From contig BLZA01000035.1 of NCBI GenBank assembly GCA_013423385.1, positions 357,899 through 421,898 of the forward strand: a stretch of DNA of 64,000 nt, given 5' to 3'. The notes below the pieces were generated by a model. That model did not search any database, was not told where the DNA came from, and was given only the letters and a program-made list of their open reading frames with translations. The position numbers were made by a program, and so were the translations under genes. This DNA comes from Naganishia liquefaciens. Taxonomy: Eukaryota > Basidiomycota > Tremellomycetes > Filobasidiales > Filobasidiaceae. This document shows positions 33,677 to 53,514 of this stretch, piece after piece. Within the stretch, counting starts at the first letter, position 1, and every line of letters begins with the position of its first letter.

Positions 33677-34354
33677 GGTGGCGGGAGAGGGGGGGCGGCT
33701 GTGGGGCTGTGGGGCTGTGGTGTGCTGTGGCCGTACCGTACAGGGAGAGGGGCGGAGGGAGAGGAATGAATCGTTGTATCGCTCGCTGCCCGTGTCGAGC
33801 GGTCTCGGTGACGGTGATCCCGCGTCCGAGGGGTATGTTACGTAAGCAGCGCGGCGGGGTGGCCTGTACATGATATGCATCGTCCGTGGGGTCGTGGGCG
33901 ATGGCTCGTATGGATTGGATGAAAAGATCGGGGTCGCTTTACACTGCTGGTAGCATTCGCGAGGTGACATGTCAGGTGCGATCTTTTACAACAAGGACCG
34001 GTCATGTCGTGGTGATTATTTCTCGCTTGAGCCTGCTGTTGTCGTCCAGTCTTTGTGAGCGTTGCAGCCCCCGATGGCCGACGCCATGACCGCGGGACTC
34101 GACTTGTGTCTTTTCGGTCTCTCGAACATGGCTATGACCATCACTGTCACGGCCTGCTCTCGACTAGACCGCCTCCCATATGCGCCTTTATGACCTTGTT
34201 TCATTTTCGCGCGGTTTGGCTTCTTTTTAGCGCATATCCGCTCGCCCGCGCGCGCATATTCCCCCGCCCACGAGCATCCAGAAAGAGACGGGGACATTCG
34301 ACATGCCACAACGATGAACCACGTCCAGCCCGTCAGCCACCCCACACCCCGACC
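33677..34354. promoter_or_regulatory. Divergent intergenic region, MPC2 / nuclear protein
   Basis: About 680 bp between the two diverging start codons, so it should carry both promoters. A G-rich repeat (GGGGCTGTGGGGCTGTGG near 33703-33720) lies near the MPC2 start. No specific element is identified. Confidence 0.45.
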
Positions 34355-36528
34355 ATGTCCGATCCCATCACCAAACGCAGATCATCCCGCCATCGGGCCT
34401 CCCTATCCCCCGGCACACCGCCCTCGCACCCGCCCCTGCCCCTGCCCCGCGCACAAGCCATGCCTTTGGCATCGCAAATCGCCAACGCAGCAGCATCATC
34501 AAGCAGTGCGAGTGCCGGACAGCAGTATTCGACGTTTGATATCATGGGAAATTCCGATTCCGAGTTGTCGGATTTGACAGAGTCCGAGGCGGGAATGGAT
34601 GAGAAGGAGGAAAAGGAGGAGGAGGTTGTTGGAGCGGGGTCGCAAGTCGGGGTGACGGTTACGGTGCCGTTGCCGAGGAATGAGGCGGCGGCGTCGACGG
34701 CGCCGAGGGGAAAGCGGGAACTGACGGCGAGCGGGGAAGGAATAAAGCTCAAGAAGCACAACAGAGTCATCAGTTCGAGTGATGACGAGTCTGATGGACG
34801 CGGGGGAACGTCGGATCAGAACACCACCGTCAAGAAGCGCGTCGGAAACGTTCCCAAGGCGCGCGAGTCAAGGGATTCTCCATCGACATCATCATTCGTG
34901 GGGGAACCGGGGCGCAGGAAACGAGAGCAGACCATCAAGGTGTTTCCCACCGAGGCAACAAGGAAACTTGACGATGCTGGTGGTTCCGATCGGGATACGG
35001 ACAAGGGCTCGCGCACAAAGAGGCTCAAGATACATCCCAAGGCTGCCGAACGCGGTGGCTCTGTCCCGGCAGACCGGTCGACTCCGGCTGGACACGAACG
35101 GGATTCCGAACGCGCAGCCACGGGAAAACGTAGAGACAAGATGAGCACAGAACGCGATACGCGTGGCTCGTCGCCGCTGGCCGGGGAACCTTTGAAGCGC
35201 AAGTCGGCCCTACCGTCACAGGACGCACCGAGGGATACGTCGCAGCAAGCTGCAAGACGGAGCAAGCAGGATCGACGAGACGATGAGGCGTACGAGGATG
35301 AATCCGACCATGGGCTGCGCCGCGGAAAGGAGGGGTCGCCCGGCGAGGGGGAAACGTATAGGGCGAAAGGCACGCGTGCGAGGGAAGAGGTCGAGGGAGA
35401 GCGACGGGCGGGGAAGAAGATGTCGAGGGACGAGATTAGGAGTGGCGAGTCAAGGCGGGATGAGGAGAGGCCGAGGAAGCGCAAGCCGGTGGCGGATGCG
35501 GACAGGGGAAAAGAGGCGCAGCACAGGGAGCGGGAGCGGAGACGTCCAGGTGTAGATTCGGATGGCGATGATGTCAAGGACGTGACACCGTCATCACAAG
35601 ATGGCCCATCGAAAAAGAAGAAGCGCCCCCTCAATGTCGATACCCCCGATTCATCCGACATTCAGAAAAAACACCCGCTCGCCGTCGCGGATCGCCCGCC
35701 ATTGAAACGTGAAGACTCGGAAGTGGTCATCCAATCTTCCCATGGCGAATCCTCTCGCGTGCAACAACAAAAACGCCCAGGACAAGCCATTTCCGGCAAA
35801 CGGGTCACAGAATTATCGACGCAGGGCGCGCGCACGCCCGCGACGAACAGTAAACCACGGACGCCGATCAATGGCAATGACTCTGGGCCGAGTCGTCGTG
35901 GACCCGGCAGCGGTGGTCAGGTCAAGAAGCCGTATGATCCATTGGCGGGCGCGCTCAGTTCCTTGGCGGGGATCGCCCCGCCAGAGACCGGGTCAGGGGT
36001 GAGTCAAGCGCGCGCGAGTCCGGTCGCTGCCGACGGTCGCTGATATCACGTCTAGGCTTCGACGCCGATCAATCGCAAGCCGTAAGTAGGACGTGCAAGT
36101 CTCGGGATGACTCGGCTGAAACCCTTGCAGGCTTCTCAAGAGCGAGATGGCGCCCGCGGCGGAATTGACAGAGGCTCGTGAACAGGCGCAAAAGAAGCGT
36201 CAAGAGCTATACGTACGTCCAAACCCCAAACTGCATCAGCCCCTCGCGACTGACATTCGGGTCAGCAGGCAAAGCAAGTCCGGCTTAATTCAATGTCTCA
36301 CGGGATCTTGATACGAGAATACGAGGTACGTCGGTCGTTGCATCCCTCGCCAATCAAGTTTTACCGACTCGAGTGCTCCAGGAGCGGCCCAAACCGTGGC
36401 TCCGGCGTGCGGGCATTCCGCGGGACGATGTGACGGGCAAGTATGCCGAGGCAACGGTCCAGGCGATTATCAATCTGCGCGATCAAGGCTACTTTGGCGA
36501 GAATGTAGATACGTGGCCATCCATGTAG
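34355..36528 (+). CDS. Large charged, probably nuclear protein; conserved C-terminal segment
   Basis: 652 residues in five exons: 34355-35998, 36056-36081, 36131-36212, 36266-36325 and 36382-36528. About 540 residues are low complexity, Ser/Arg/Lys/Glu rich and disordered. They contain acidic patches (NSDSELSDLTESEAGMDEKE) and several nuclear-localisation-like basic clusters (KRRSSRHR, KKKKRPL, RPRKRKP). The small 3' exons encode a more ordered end: LLKSEMAPAAELTEAREQAQ, KQVRLNSMSHGILIREYEER and PKPWLRRAGIPRDDVTGKYA, finishing GYFGENVDTWPSM. The last 110 residues are the part to search with; I do not recognise them. The start is the first ATG after the divergent promoter. An alternative acceptor three bases downstream at exon 4 changes one residue. 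Confidence 0.7.
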
Positions 36529-36722
36529 CAGTCAGTGCGACGCGGAACTCCACCTTGTATCTCGGTTGTCACGAGCAACACGTCGACACATACCCTCATG
36601 TATACATTCTGTTGTGGTTTGCATTTCGTTTTCGTCTAGGTACAATTCGCACGGCCTCTACATGGCGCGTTGGGTGAGATGTGCTCGCGGCGCATCCTTC
36701 TATTTCCACTTGGCTAGCCTAT

Positions 36723-39700
36723 TTATTGCAAAACACCCTCCATGGCAGCGACGACCTCTTCGGGACTGGTCAAGTGCGAGCTGGCCAGCGTCTTCTTTGA
36801 AGGCGGGCCGACGGCCGTGGCAAACGTCTGTTCGGGCGTCAGGTGGATCTCGACCTCGGGAAGCTTTTCGGCCTCTTCCTCGTCCAAGATCGAGGTGACG
36901 GCTATTGGCGCAGCCATTGTGACGGTCTGGCCGGGCACGCGGCCGCCGGAGGGGAAGACCGACTTGGCTTGACGGAACATTTCCTCGTCCGTCTTGTCGT
37001 CACCGGCGCAGAACAAGAAGTCGGCGTCTGGGTTCTGGTAGAGAATCTTTTTCACGATTTCGCCCTTGTTGATGGCGAGAACTCGGCATTCGACATTCTT
37101 CTTGCCGACCATCAGTAGAGGCGGAAAGGCATGTCAGCACGCGGTCGACGCGTCGCACAGGGATTCCACTCATCTTCAATAGGTCGTCTTGGGGTGAGAT
37201 TGGACTCGAGAAGATCGAGACACTGCTTGCTTTGGAACTCGCCCTGCGCGGGGGAAGGGGGGGGGCGGTCAGTATGCGTTACGGCAACGTACGTGTCAGC
37301 GCGACTCACGAAAGACGGGTCGCATTGCCTCCAGTGCCACGTGATCGAGGCCTTTTTCACCTCGATGGTACTGCCGCCCGTTCGCTCAGTGTAGTACCTA
37401 AAGATCTCTTCGACCTCGCTCATCCAGCTCATGTCCATGTGCTCGGTCATGTTGACCCATTCCTGGGCACCGGGTCCCTTGACAAAGCTGCCGTGTTCGG
37501 CGCTGAGACCGAGGTTGGGAATATCGCCCCAGTGCTCGTCAAGGAACTCGCCGTCCCGACCGGAAATGAGCCAGACCACGTTCTTGGGATCCTTGGCGAG
37601 CCCGGCAATCATGGCCCTGGTTCGCGCCGTCGGCACGGCCTGGGAAGGAACCTTGACGATCGGGGTAAGCGTTCCGTCATAGTCGAACAGCAGCAGTCGC
37701 TTGTGGGACCGCTTGTACGCGGCCGCCAGGGCGTTTCGATCGAGCGCGGGCGTCTGATGCGCCTGGTGCTCGAGACCGACGTTTTCGAGCAATTGCCGCA
37801 GCAAGGTACGCGCCCACGTGTGCGACGTGTGCGAGCGGACAGACTCGAGCATGAGGCTGTGTCGCTTTTCCTTTTCCTCGGTCGACATGGTCAAGCCCCG
37901 GTTGATGGCGTGCGCGACGCCGAGCAAGTCGTGCGGGTTGATCTGCAGGGCGGCCTGGAAAGACGAGGCCGTGCCCATGAATTCGGACAGGACCAAAGGC
38001 GATTTGCCGGTCTTGTCCTGGCACAGCACGTATTCCATCGAGGTCGTGTTCATGCCGTCCCGGAGCGACGTGATCAGTCCGAGATCCGCGGCCGACAAGA
38101 GGCCAAAGTACTCGTCTCGATCGATAGCCTGGTGGAAATGGTGGACGGGCGCAAAATCGAGCGTTCCGTAGGCATTGTTGATATGGCTGACCAATTCGGC
38201 GACCTTGGTCTCGAGGTTGGGCGACTCGGACAAGGCCGGCGTGGTCACCTGGATCAAGATGACCTTGCCGCGCCACTCCGGGTACGTCTCGAGGAACTTT
38301 TCAAACGCCTGCAACTTGTTGTACACGCCCTTGGCGACATCGAGCTTTTCCCGACCGACGATAATCTTCTTGTCCTTGTACATGGCCCGGAGCGCCTGGA
38401 TCTTGGGGTTGACGCCGGCCCGGTCGCGGTCGTGCATGACCCGGTCGGCATCGACGCCGATCGGGCAGTAGGCGACGGCCGTGACTTGACCGTTGGCGTC
38501 GATTCCGCCGGCGCTGGATTCGTAGCCGTTGACTCGGATACACGACGAGGTAAAGTGCCGAGAGTACGAGTACGTCTGCGGGGGAAGGAAGGTTAGCGCA
38601 CGTCAAAGCCCGGTCCGGCCCCCTCCCGTGAGAGATGACGCACCTGGAAGCAAACCAGGTTGGCGCCGAGCATTCCATCCAGAATCTCCTTTCGCTTCGG
38701 CAGACATCGGTAAATCTCGGAACTCGGCCAGGGCGTATGGATAAACATGCCAATGGCAATCTCGCCCTGTTCCCTCGGCTCTCCACCGAGGTTTCCGAGC
38801 GCGACGGGGCTCGTGACTTTACCCTTGTTGGTCGTGGGCTCACGTGCATCCTCGGCGAGCGCCGGGGCGACGCTGGCATCGGGGACGATCACCTTTTCCT
38901 CGTGCGACTCGAGCTCGGCGTGTTGTTGGCCGAGGTATTCTCGGATCATCTTGGGCACGAGTAACAAGTGGTAGTCGTGCACGATGATCAAGTCACCGGG
39001 CTTGTAGATCTGAGCAACGCGTTCGGCAAAGAGCTTGTTGGTCGCTTGGTAGTGCATCCACATGGGGTCGGGCGAGGGCGTAGGGACGGGAGAGTCTTGC
39101 CAGAGGAGGTAGTGGAAAAGGGGCCAGAGAGCTTGGGGGGGGGACGTCAGTGGCATTCACGCGGCCGGACAGCGGACTCACTGGTCTTGCAGTAACCCTC
39201 GTAGTGGCCCCGTGCTTCCTCGCGGGGCACAAACACGGGCACATACGCCATCTTGCCCACCTCGCCCTTCCCGACCTCGTACGCACTAAACTTTTCCAAC
39301 TCGGCCTCGAGCCCCTGCTTTTCCTGGGCGGTCAGTTCGGGCATGTAGACGGCGTGCTGCATGTTGGACTGCGGCAAGGAAGGTCGACCGTCGTCTGTTG
39401 CCGGCTGTTGCATGGCGGGAGCAGCGGCTTGGAGGGAAGCTTGGGAAGGAGATTCCGTGCCCGGTGCCGTACCCGCGACGCTGTATGTTCTCTGCATGGC
39501 TGGCATTTTCTTGTTGGGCGTGGATCCACCGGTCGGGCGTCCTGCCGCCGCCGGAGGGGTGCCCTGTCGTTCGATGTGCTGCTGGTCCGTGTATTCTTGC
39601 ATAATATCCCCCGTCCAGGCCACGACGAGCTGTTCATGCGTCGAACTGAGACTGCGCATCCCGCTGATCATGGCCGTGTGGCCGCGTCGGCTCGCGAGTT

Positions 39701-40094
39701 TCCAGGACAAGTCTTCGGCAACACGACTGACGGAATCGGGCTCCTTGAACTCGGGGATCCGCGGCGGACTGAGGACGCCCGCGGTGGCAGGAGCTGATGG
39801 TGCACCACCACCACCACCACCACCACCACCGCTAAACGAGCCTCGGTGGATACTGAACGCATCACCGTCGAGCCGCGGACTCGCTTCCACGGAATGCGGT
39901 GCCGTGTCCACCGTCGTCGTCCGCGGAAGTACGCGCGTGATCTCGACGGGCAAGTGGTGGCATACGTGGATGATTCTTCCCGAAAGTGGGAACCCCTTGG
40001 CCTTGTGGGCGGCTTCGAGGTGGTCGATTTGAGCCTGGATTTCCGGGATGGAGGGCGGCAGGGCCGGGGAAGGGTCGGGGACCATGTTGTCCAT
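36723..40094 (-). CDS. TPS2: Trehalose-6-phosphate phosphatase (Tps2 type: TPS-like plus phosphatase domain)
   Basis: Removes phosphate from trehalose-6-phosphate; 1042 residues. Exons on the complement: 40094-39182, 39131-38644, 38575-37310, 37243-37174 and 37114-36723. The N-terminal region has Ser/Pro/Gln-rich inserts and a nine-Gly tract. The glucosyltransferase-like domain has LWPLFHYLLWQDS, LIIVHDYHLLLVPKMIREYL, IGMFIHTPWPSSEIYRCLPK, YCPIGVDADRV, VGREKLDVAKGVYNKLQAFE, GLITSLRDGMNTTSMEYVLC and PLVLSEFMGTASSF. The HAD phosphatase domain has the nucleophile motif LLLFDYDGTLTPI, VWLISGRDGEFL, LSAEHGSFVKGPG, and the terminal FLFCAGDDKTDEEMF. The last intron (37115-37173) appears to begin AT and end AC; using it keeps the family sequence RRPIE-VMVGKKNVE and the frame. 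Expected role: trehalose synthesis and stress tolerance. Confidence 0.93.
39809..39840 (+). repeat. Trinucleotide microsatellite in TPS2 exon 1
   Basis: A (CAC) tract of about nine units at 39808-39833 encodes the poly-Gly run in the N-terminal linker of Tps2. Confidence 0.8.
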
Positions 40095-42553
40095 CGCTCT
40101 GGGGTGTGTGAATGTGTGTGGGTGCGGACAAGGGAAGGAGGACCGGGGGGGTGGGGAGGAGGAGCGCAATGTGTATGCTGGACAACAACAAGGGAAAGGA
40201 AAGACCAAGGGAATCGCGCGCGGATGCGCTCTCCCTTGTGTCGTTTTCACTCTTGATGCCCTCCTTCCTTGCCGTCGTCAGTCAGCGAGGAATCACTGGA
40301 TGCAATCCCACCCGCCGAACCGAGGCGGAAGCGGATGGTAGTGAGCGGAGGGGGGCCGGTATTCCGCCGGAGGGGGGTGCCGTAGGCAGCTCATACTAGT
40401 CTTGATCTATGCCCAAAACAGACTTTTAGCCGTTTCAGCTCGACCATTTCCCCGCCAAGATCCTGGTAAAATCGGGGAGCATCCCCCGCCTAAATGCCCC
40501 CCCTCCCCCCACCTCGCACGCTCACGTAAAACAATCCAATCATACACGAGTCAGAGGCCTCTCTGCCTCGACCCAATACCCAATGACGTTGATTTCCCCC
40601 CGTAGAAGGTCACCGGCTATTCCGTCGCACTCGTCGCGCAGCTAGCAAAGCCAGGCGGAATGGGGGGGGCGAGACGCGGGCGCGGATGCAGAAAAGTCCG
40701 CGTGCCTGGGGTTCCGGCGCGAAAACGGCACGTTGTGTTGATGCAAGAGGGGTGGGCAATGATGTCATCGAGGCTCAGAGGTCACGTGAGACATGCGAGG
40801 AACGGGGGGTGGGGGGGGGGGCGGTTCCGAAGACCGGCGAAGCGCGGACGACGCACGTTTCAGATTACCCCCCCCCCTCCTCGCCACCTTCCCTCGAGTC
40901 CTCCCGGTCGGATTGACGTGAGACGGATGACAGGACTCTCTACCTCCGGGCGATCCTACCTACATGTTGAGATCAAGCTCTACTTTGGTGCCGGCTGATG
41001 CGGGAAAGTAGGTCTTTGTACGTGGATGGGATGAAATCGATCAACAGGCGAGGTTTCTTTGGCAGGAAGTGCAGATGAGACGCCTTTGGTATTGTGTCTC
41101 TGTTTCACGGAAATCGAAAAGTGAATCGGGAATTATAAAGATCAGATGCTTTGCACAAGATTCTCCGCGCATGTGAGGAATTTGGCCCACACACACGTGA
41201 GGGACAGAGATCACGACGTATAGCCGCTGAAAGAAAGTGCAAATCTTCATCTGAAATGCTTCTGCAATGTCGACTTCTGCGCTCGTAGGTCGCAATCGCA
41301 AGATTCAGAGTGGTCGTGAAGAAGTCCTATCAACCGTTTCGCAGTCAGGCCTTTTGTCACATTGCATCTCGGAAAGCTTGATCGTGAGAAAAGTATCTCC
41401 CCTGGATGCTCTTCGAAGCAGCAGAACATTCTTCCTCAAGTAGAGTCCAAGAGCAATGTGCTCTAGAGACTTCTGAGCGATGAGCGATACATTCCTTGCA
41501 TTGGAGCCCGTGGTGTGCTGTATAAAGAATCGGAGAACCGTTCGCTGAGCGATTGCGGCCACCGAGAGCACCGAACGTATAAGCTGGGGGAGGTTGTTTC
41601 ACGGAAGGAGGCCATGGCGCACCTGCTTCACCAACCTCGTACTTGGATGATGACGAATAGTATCTGTGGTGTTTCGACCTCGTGTCGGAAGACCAACAGT
41701 CGCGACAAGTCGATATGTTACGGACAAAGCATATGATGGTCTAATGGGAAAAGGGACACCACAGCAAATCCCCTCTCGGTGACCACCACATCTCAAAGCT
41801 CCTGGTATCCCAACTACCCCGCCACCTTGTCGACAGTCCCCTCTTCCGACTTCGTTCTACAGAACCCCGCGCGACTGTGACAATGATACATGAAGCGTAT
41901 CAGAGTAGCTCGGTCGCTGAAAGCAGTTGGGGTGACGCGATGACATTCGGAATTCCGGGTACGTCGAAACGCGGTTGGGATCTCGGTCGCACTCGTCATG
42001 TTCTCTTGCGATGACTGTCTTTTGCTGCTCTTCTCGTGCTGTACAGCATAGCAAGAATGTACCCATCGTCTGGCACGGCCCATTCCTCCCCGGAAGGACG
42101 ACCTGCGCGATGTTGACGACCCACTTCTTTGCTGATGGTCTCCGAGTAGAGTAATCGAATCTGATCATGGACACACAGTGCCCACCCGCCTTCGCCAGCA
42201 TGCACCCAAGAGTCGATGCCGGCTGCAGTATGCGGAAATTTCGAAAAGAGCTTTCTTTTACCCGTGCAAATCTTCCTCCCGTGTTAGCCCGATTGGCATA
42301 CGCCATTCATGACAGTAGAGATACCCGAGTTGCGGACCTGTTAGATGCGCAAAGTAGAGAGAGACCTAGAGAGCAGGAAGGATCACTTGTCCTGGCGCCG
42401 AGTCTTTTACCTTGAAATGTCCCGCTCCATTGCACGTGCACAAGTCTCTCCTGATATATTACTGCTGATATGAGGCTGTTCGTTTACAATTTGACTACTG
42501 TTACAGACGCAAGGCATTTTTGCGCAAATCCATTTTGATCGAAGCGATGGCTA
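40095..42553. other. Gene-poor interval with homopolymer tracts
   Basis: 2.4 kb between the divergent side of TPS2 and the PRP8 stop. The first 800 bp is unusually G/C homopolymer rich: a G run at about 40807-40820 and a C run at about 40867-40877, plus several GGGGGG words. The longest frame (41857-42306, complement, 149 residues) has no recognisable domain or intron support. No RNA gene found. Confidence 0.45.
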
Positions 42554-50197
<7,644 letters not shown>

Positions 50198-50810
50198 GAT
50201 GTTTTCGTTGGCGGCGTGGGTGGGGTTTGTCGCTAGACGACTGCTCGGGGTATTTGGACGGGGATGATGATGATCATGCATTTGACAACAGGTATAGCGG
50301 TCGATGGGATCGTGAGTGGCGACACGCGCTCGGAGCGGGGGCGCACCGATCGACCTGCGCGACTCGCGCTTCTATTTGTGGCGGATGCGAGCTTGAAGGT
50401 TCAGGTGGCCACACCGCATGGTGTCCCACACTTCGGGCAGCCGTCTCGGAGCAACGGAATGCCATAGCTGAAGACAGGGCATGTTGGGGTCAAGAATGAT
50501 CAGCGACGGTCCCCATGGGACCAGGTTGCCGTTTCTCGGAGGCAAAGCGGACTACAGCTCACGCGCCTGTTCCAATATCACTCTATACTTGCCAGTCGCC
50601 TCGCTGTATCTTCTTTCTCATGGCGCCTGACTCTCCTTTCACAAAGTCATTTGTTATACAAGCACAGTCAGTCTCCGCCCGAGTTCATCGCCCCTCGTAG
50701 ATAAGGTTACAGCCATCGCCACGCTGCCCGCTCGTCCTATTCCTAGCTGCCTAATAATAAAAGTCATTATACCTTGCGATTCAACCCAGTCCTTCTCAAT
50801 ACGGTCTCGA
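50198..50810. other. Intergenic upstream of PRP8
   Basis: About 610 bp containing the PRP8 promoter. No gene recognised. Confidence 0.5.
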
Positions 50811-51667
50811 ATGCTTCCTTCTATCGATTACGACATGCCAGACCATAATCAAAACCCGGTAACGCTCAAGGGAACGAGGAATAAGCCAAGAGAGGACAAG
50901 TCCGAGATAGCTACTCCCCAACTGTCGTTGACTGTGGCTGAATCCGGTGTACTTGCCGACCCTTCACCTGCTTCTTCCGCATTGTTCTACATCTCCCTGC
51001 TGCAAAGAATGCTCAAAGAACTCGTGCTCTCAGCAAGAATGACGCTGAAAGCATGAAGGACGATCTACGCTGGCTCCTGCTCAAGGCCGGATGGTATGAG
51101 AATGAACGAAAATGTCGGGTGTTGGCCATAGTGGCGCAACTCAGTGCAGCCGATGGCAAAAGGTACCTGGAGAGCAAAGGTGAATGGACTTCTCAGCCTG
51201 GAATAGTACAAGCTGGGAGACATTGTCCACGAGAACTATGGATCAAGCCTTGGCTCAAAAGGCTGTCGATAGCTTTATTGCTTGGTTTGATCCCGAACAA
51301 GGTGAATGAGGTTTGCGTTCACGACGGACACGTTGTATGTGTCCGCCGTGAGTAGGCGCTGAAATGGGGATTCGTACTTAGAGTCGGAAAAACTTTATTG
51401 TATGTGATTGTTCCGCGCTCGTAGTTTTCTCTTGGTATATCCAAGATCACAAGCCATCGTCTTTCTGACATGGACGGCGTTATGAAGTACGAAAGGTTAA
51501 TCGAAGACGCAACACTTCCGACGAGCCATATATTGAGCATTGTATCGAGGTTACAGGCGGGGATGTCGAGAGCTCTTGAGCAGCTGACGATCTTCAGAAC
51601 GCTGAACATGCAACATCGACAGCTTCTCGCGGTGAACATGGCCAGGAGTGGGGTGATGTACCTCTGA
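50811..51667 (+). CDS. Hypothetical multi-exon gene (model provisional)
   Basis: Exon 1 (50811-50948) encodes MLPSIDYDMPDHNQNPVTLK and more. A 59 bp intron (donor GTACTT, acceptor AAAG at 51007) joins in phase to exon 2, with MKDDLRWLLLKAGWYENERK and CRVLAIVAQLSAADGKRYLE. Further coding-like segments follow: MDQALAQKAVDSFIAWFDPE in another frame near 51240-51300, and DGVMKYERLIEDATLPTSHI to VNMARSGVMYL ending at 51667. The intervening introns could not be fixed. The product would be helical, about 200 residues. No family is recognised. Confidence 0.4.
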
Positions 51668-52205
51668 GTCTTCGGTCAACATGGTAGCATTACTCAGAGC
51701 TCAAAGCTTGCATGACAGCACGATATCTGATCAGAATCCTCGCCCATGATCACTCAACCATGTCGTCATTGTCTTCACGGAAAGGTAGAAACCAGCCAAC
51801 ACGCTCCCCGCGACGCGACCGACTTCCATCAGCGTTCCATGCGCCAGCCAGAAAACCTCCTTTCGACGGCGTAAGCGAGCGGAAACATGAAACGCCTGGA
51901 CGTCTCTAGAAGGCCCGCCTTGTCACCGGATTGGTTGACCTCGTGTGTGCTGGCAGAGCGGGAGACGGAGCACAGCACAAAGGCGAGGCAGGCGAGGCGA
52001 GCGCGTTTGTTTGTGTGTTGCTTGCCGGGATTTTCGCCTCGCAGCGGGACCGCCTATCGCTGGCACTGCCTCTCATATATATGCTGTTGCACCTCCCGTA
52101 TGCCTGAAAATGGTAGCGTTCATTTCAATACGACTGCTACCTCTTCCCATCAACCGATTCTTCCTTCCACGGACATTTGCTACCTTTTCACTCATCGACA
52201 CCACG
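51668..52205. other. Intergenic, no supported gene
   Basis: Promoter side of the priA-like gene. TATA-like CATATATATGC at about 52073-52083, some 120 bp before the start at 52206, is a plausible core promoter element. Confidence 0.45.
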
Positions 52206-53514
52206 ATGCACCTCGCATCATTGTCTCCTATCATCGGGTCCCTCCTGTTGGCGTGGCTCCCGCTCTCAAACGCCGCTGCAGGCGAAGGCCCTACCTTTTG
52301 TCAATCCGTTGATAAACTCAAAGTCACCAGCCCGCTCACGTTTATTCGTCCCGTTCCCTCGTTCAACCTGAAATGGTCGCCCAACATCTGTCTCTGTCAG
52401 GCCGATGGCGAGTTGACGGATGCAACCGTCGAGAGGTTGAATGCCAAGATGACGAGCGAGGGCGTGTCGAAGCTTGCCAAAAAGCTCGGGTTGGACACGT
52501 TGCCGGATTACTGGGAAGAGATGTTTGTACGACAGGCCGTGATTGATGCCGCTGATGCGTTCGTGAGTCGCGTTCTCGCCCCGGACCTTTCTACGCGTAC
52601 TGACTCGACTCCTGTCGCAGCTTGATCAATACAAGTCCTGTCCTCGGGGATGCGAGTACCCCAAAGATGCCATCCCTACCAGCTGCAAAAACTGCGACTA
52701 CGGTAAGCTCAACCATCACTCAATGCCGGCCGCGCATTAACCACCTCCTATCCAGACTGCCCTCCCAAGCAGAAGAAATGCAACGGTAAATGCATCAAAA
52801 AGGACAAACCCTGCCCGTCCAAGACTTCCAAGCCTCCTAAACCACCCAAAGCGACCTCAGACGACGGCTACCCTACCTACCCCACCCCGACCACGACCGA
52901 AGACGAGTACCCGACGTATCCGACGTACCGAAAGCGGGATGCCAGTGAGCTCGACAACGTCGTTTCCGATCTGGCGCACTACGTCGATGATCTCGAGGAC
53001 TTGCATGATTTCCCGATCGACCAATGGAAGGCCTTCCTCTCGACTGGTGTACCCGGGACTTCCACTTTTGCCGTCTCTGATATCCCGGAGCCGACACTGA
53101 TCCAACAGTACTACCGAAGCAACAATGACAACCGCTGCGAACCGGGATGGGTACCCTGTGCGATCTTGCGCAAGGGCAAGGCGGATTGGGAATGTACCGA
53201 TGTACAAAACTCGTTGGATTCGTGTGAGTGCAGTCATCTTGTCCGCCAAGCGCGATGCTGATTCTAGTCGCTTCGAGGCGGCGGCTGCATCTATCCCATC
53301 ATTCCCGGTCCGGTCGGCACCGCTTGCAGCGACGAGCCGGGGGCCAACGAGGTGAGCACCAACAACTTCTTCTACATGTTCCGCTGACTTACCGCTACCA
53401 TTTCAGGTCTCCTGCGTCGAAGGTCGCTGCGTCGTCAAGTCCTGCCAACGTGGATTCGCTCACAATGGGACGGCGTGCAATCCTCAATCCCATAAACGAT
53501 ACACCCTCGAATAG
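52206..53514 (+). CDS. Secreted cysteine-rich protein, priA-like
   Basis: 362 residues in five exons: 52206-52562, 52621-52702, 52756-53223, 53278-53351 and 53407-53514. The signal peptide MHLASLSPIIGSLLLAWLPL is followed by SNAAAGEG, with cleavage likely after Ala-Ala. Cysteine motifs: ICLCQADGELTDATVERLNA, SCPRGCEYPKDAIPTSCKNC, and a Lys-rich CPPKQKKCNGKCIKKDKPCP. A Thr/Pro/Tyr linker ends in a dibasic Kex2-type site (YRKRDA). The C-terminal module CGGCIYPIIPGPVGTACSDE, VSCVEGRCVVKSCQRGFAHN resembles the priA family first described from Lentinula. Some members are expressed in fruiting or secreted to the wall; function is otherwise unknown. The exon 4 acceptor was chosen to give CGGC. Confidence 0.82.

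Noticed and set aside
37232-38596. 454-residue + strand frame across TPS2
   Set aside because: Antisense shadow of the conserved phosphatase exon; composition follows from the GC-rich third positions of TPS2.
41857-42306. 149-residue complement frame in the 40-42.5 kb gap
   Set aside because: No homologous motif, splice support or codon bias; left as unsupported.
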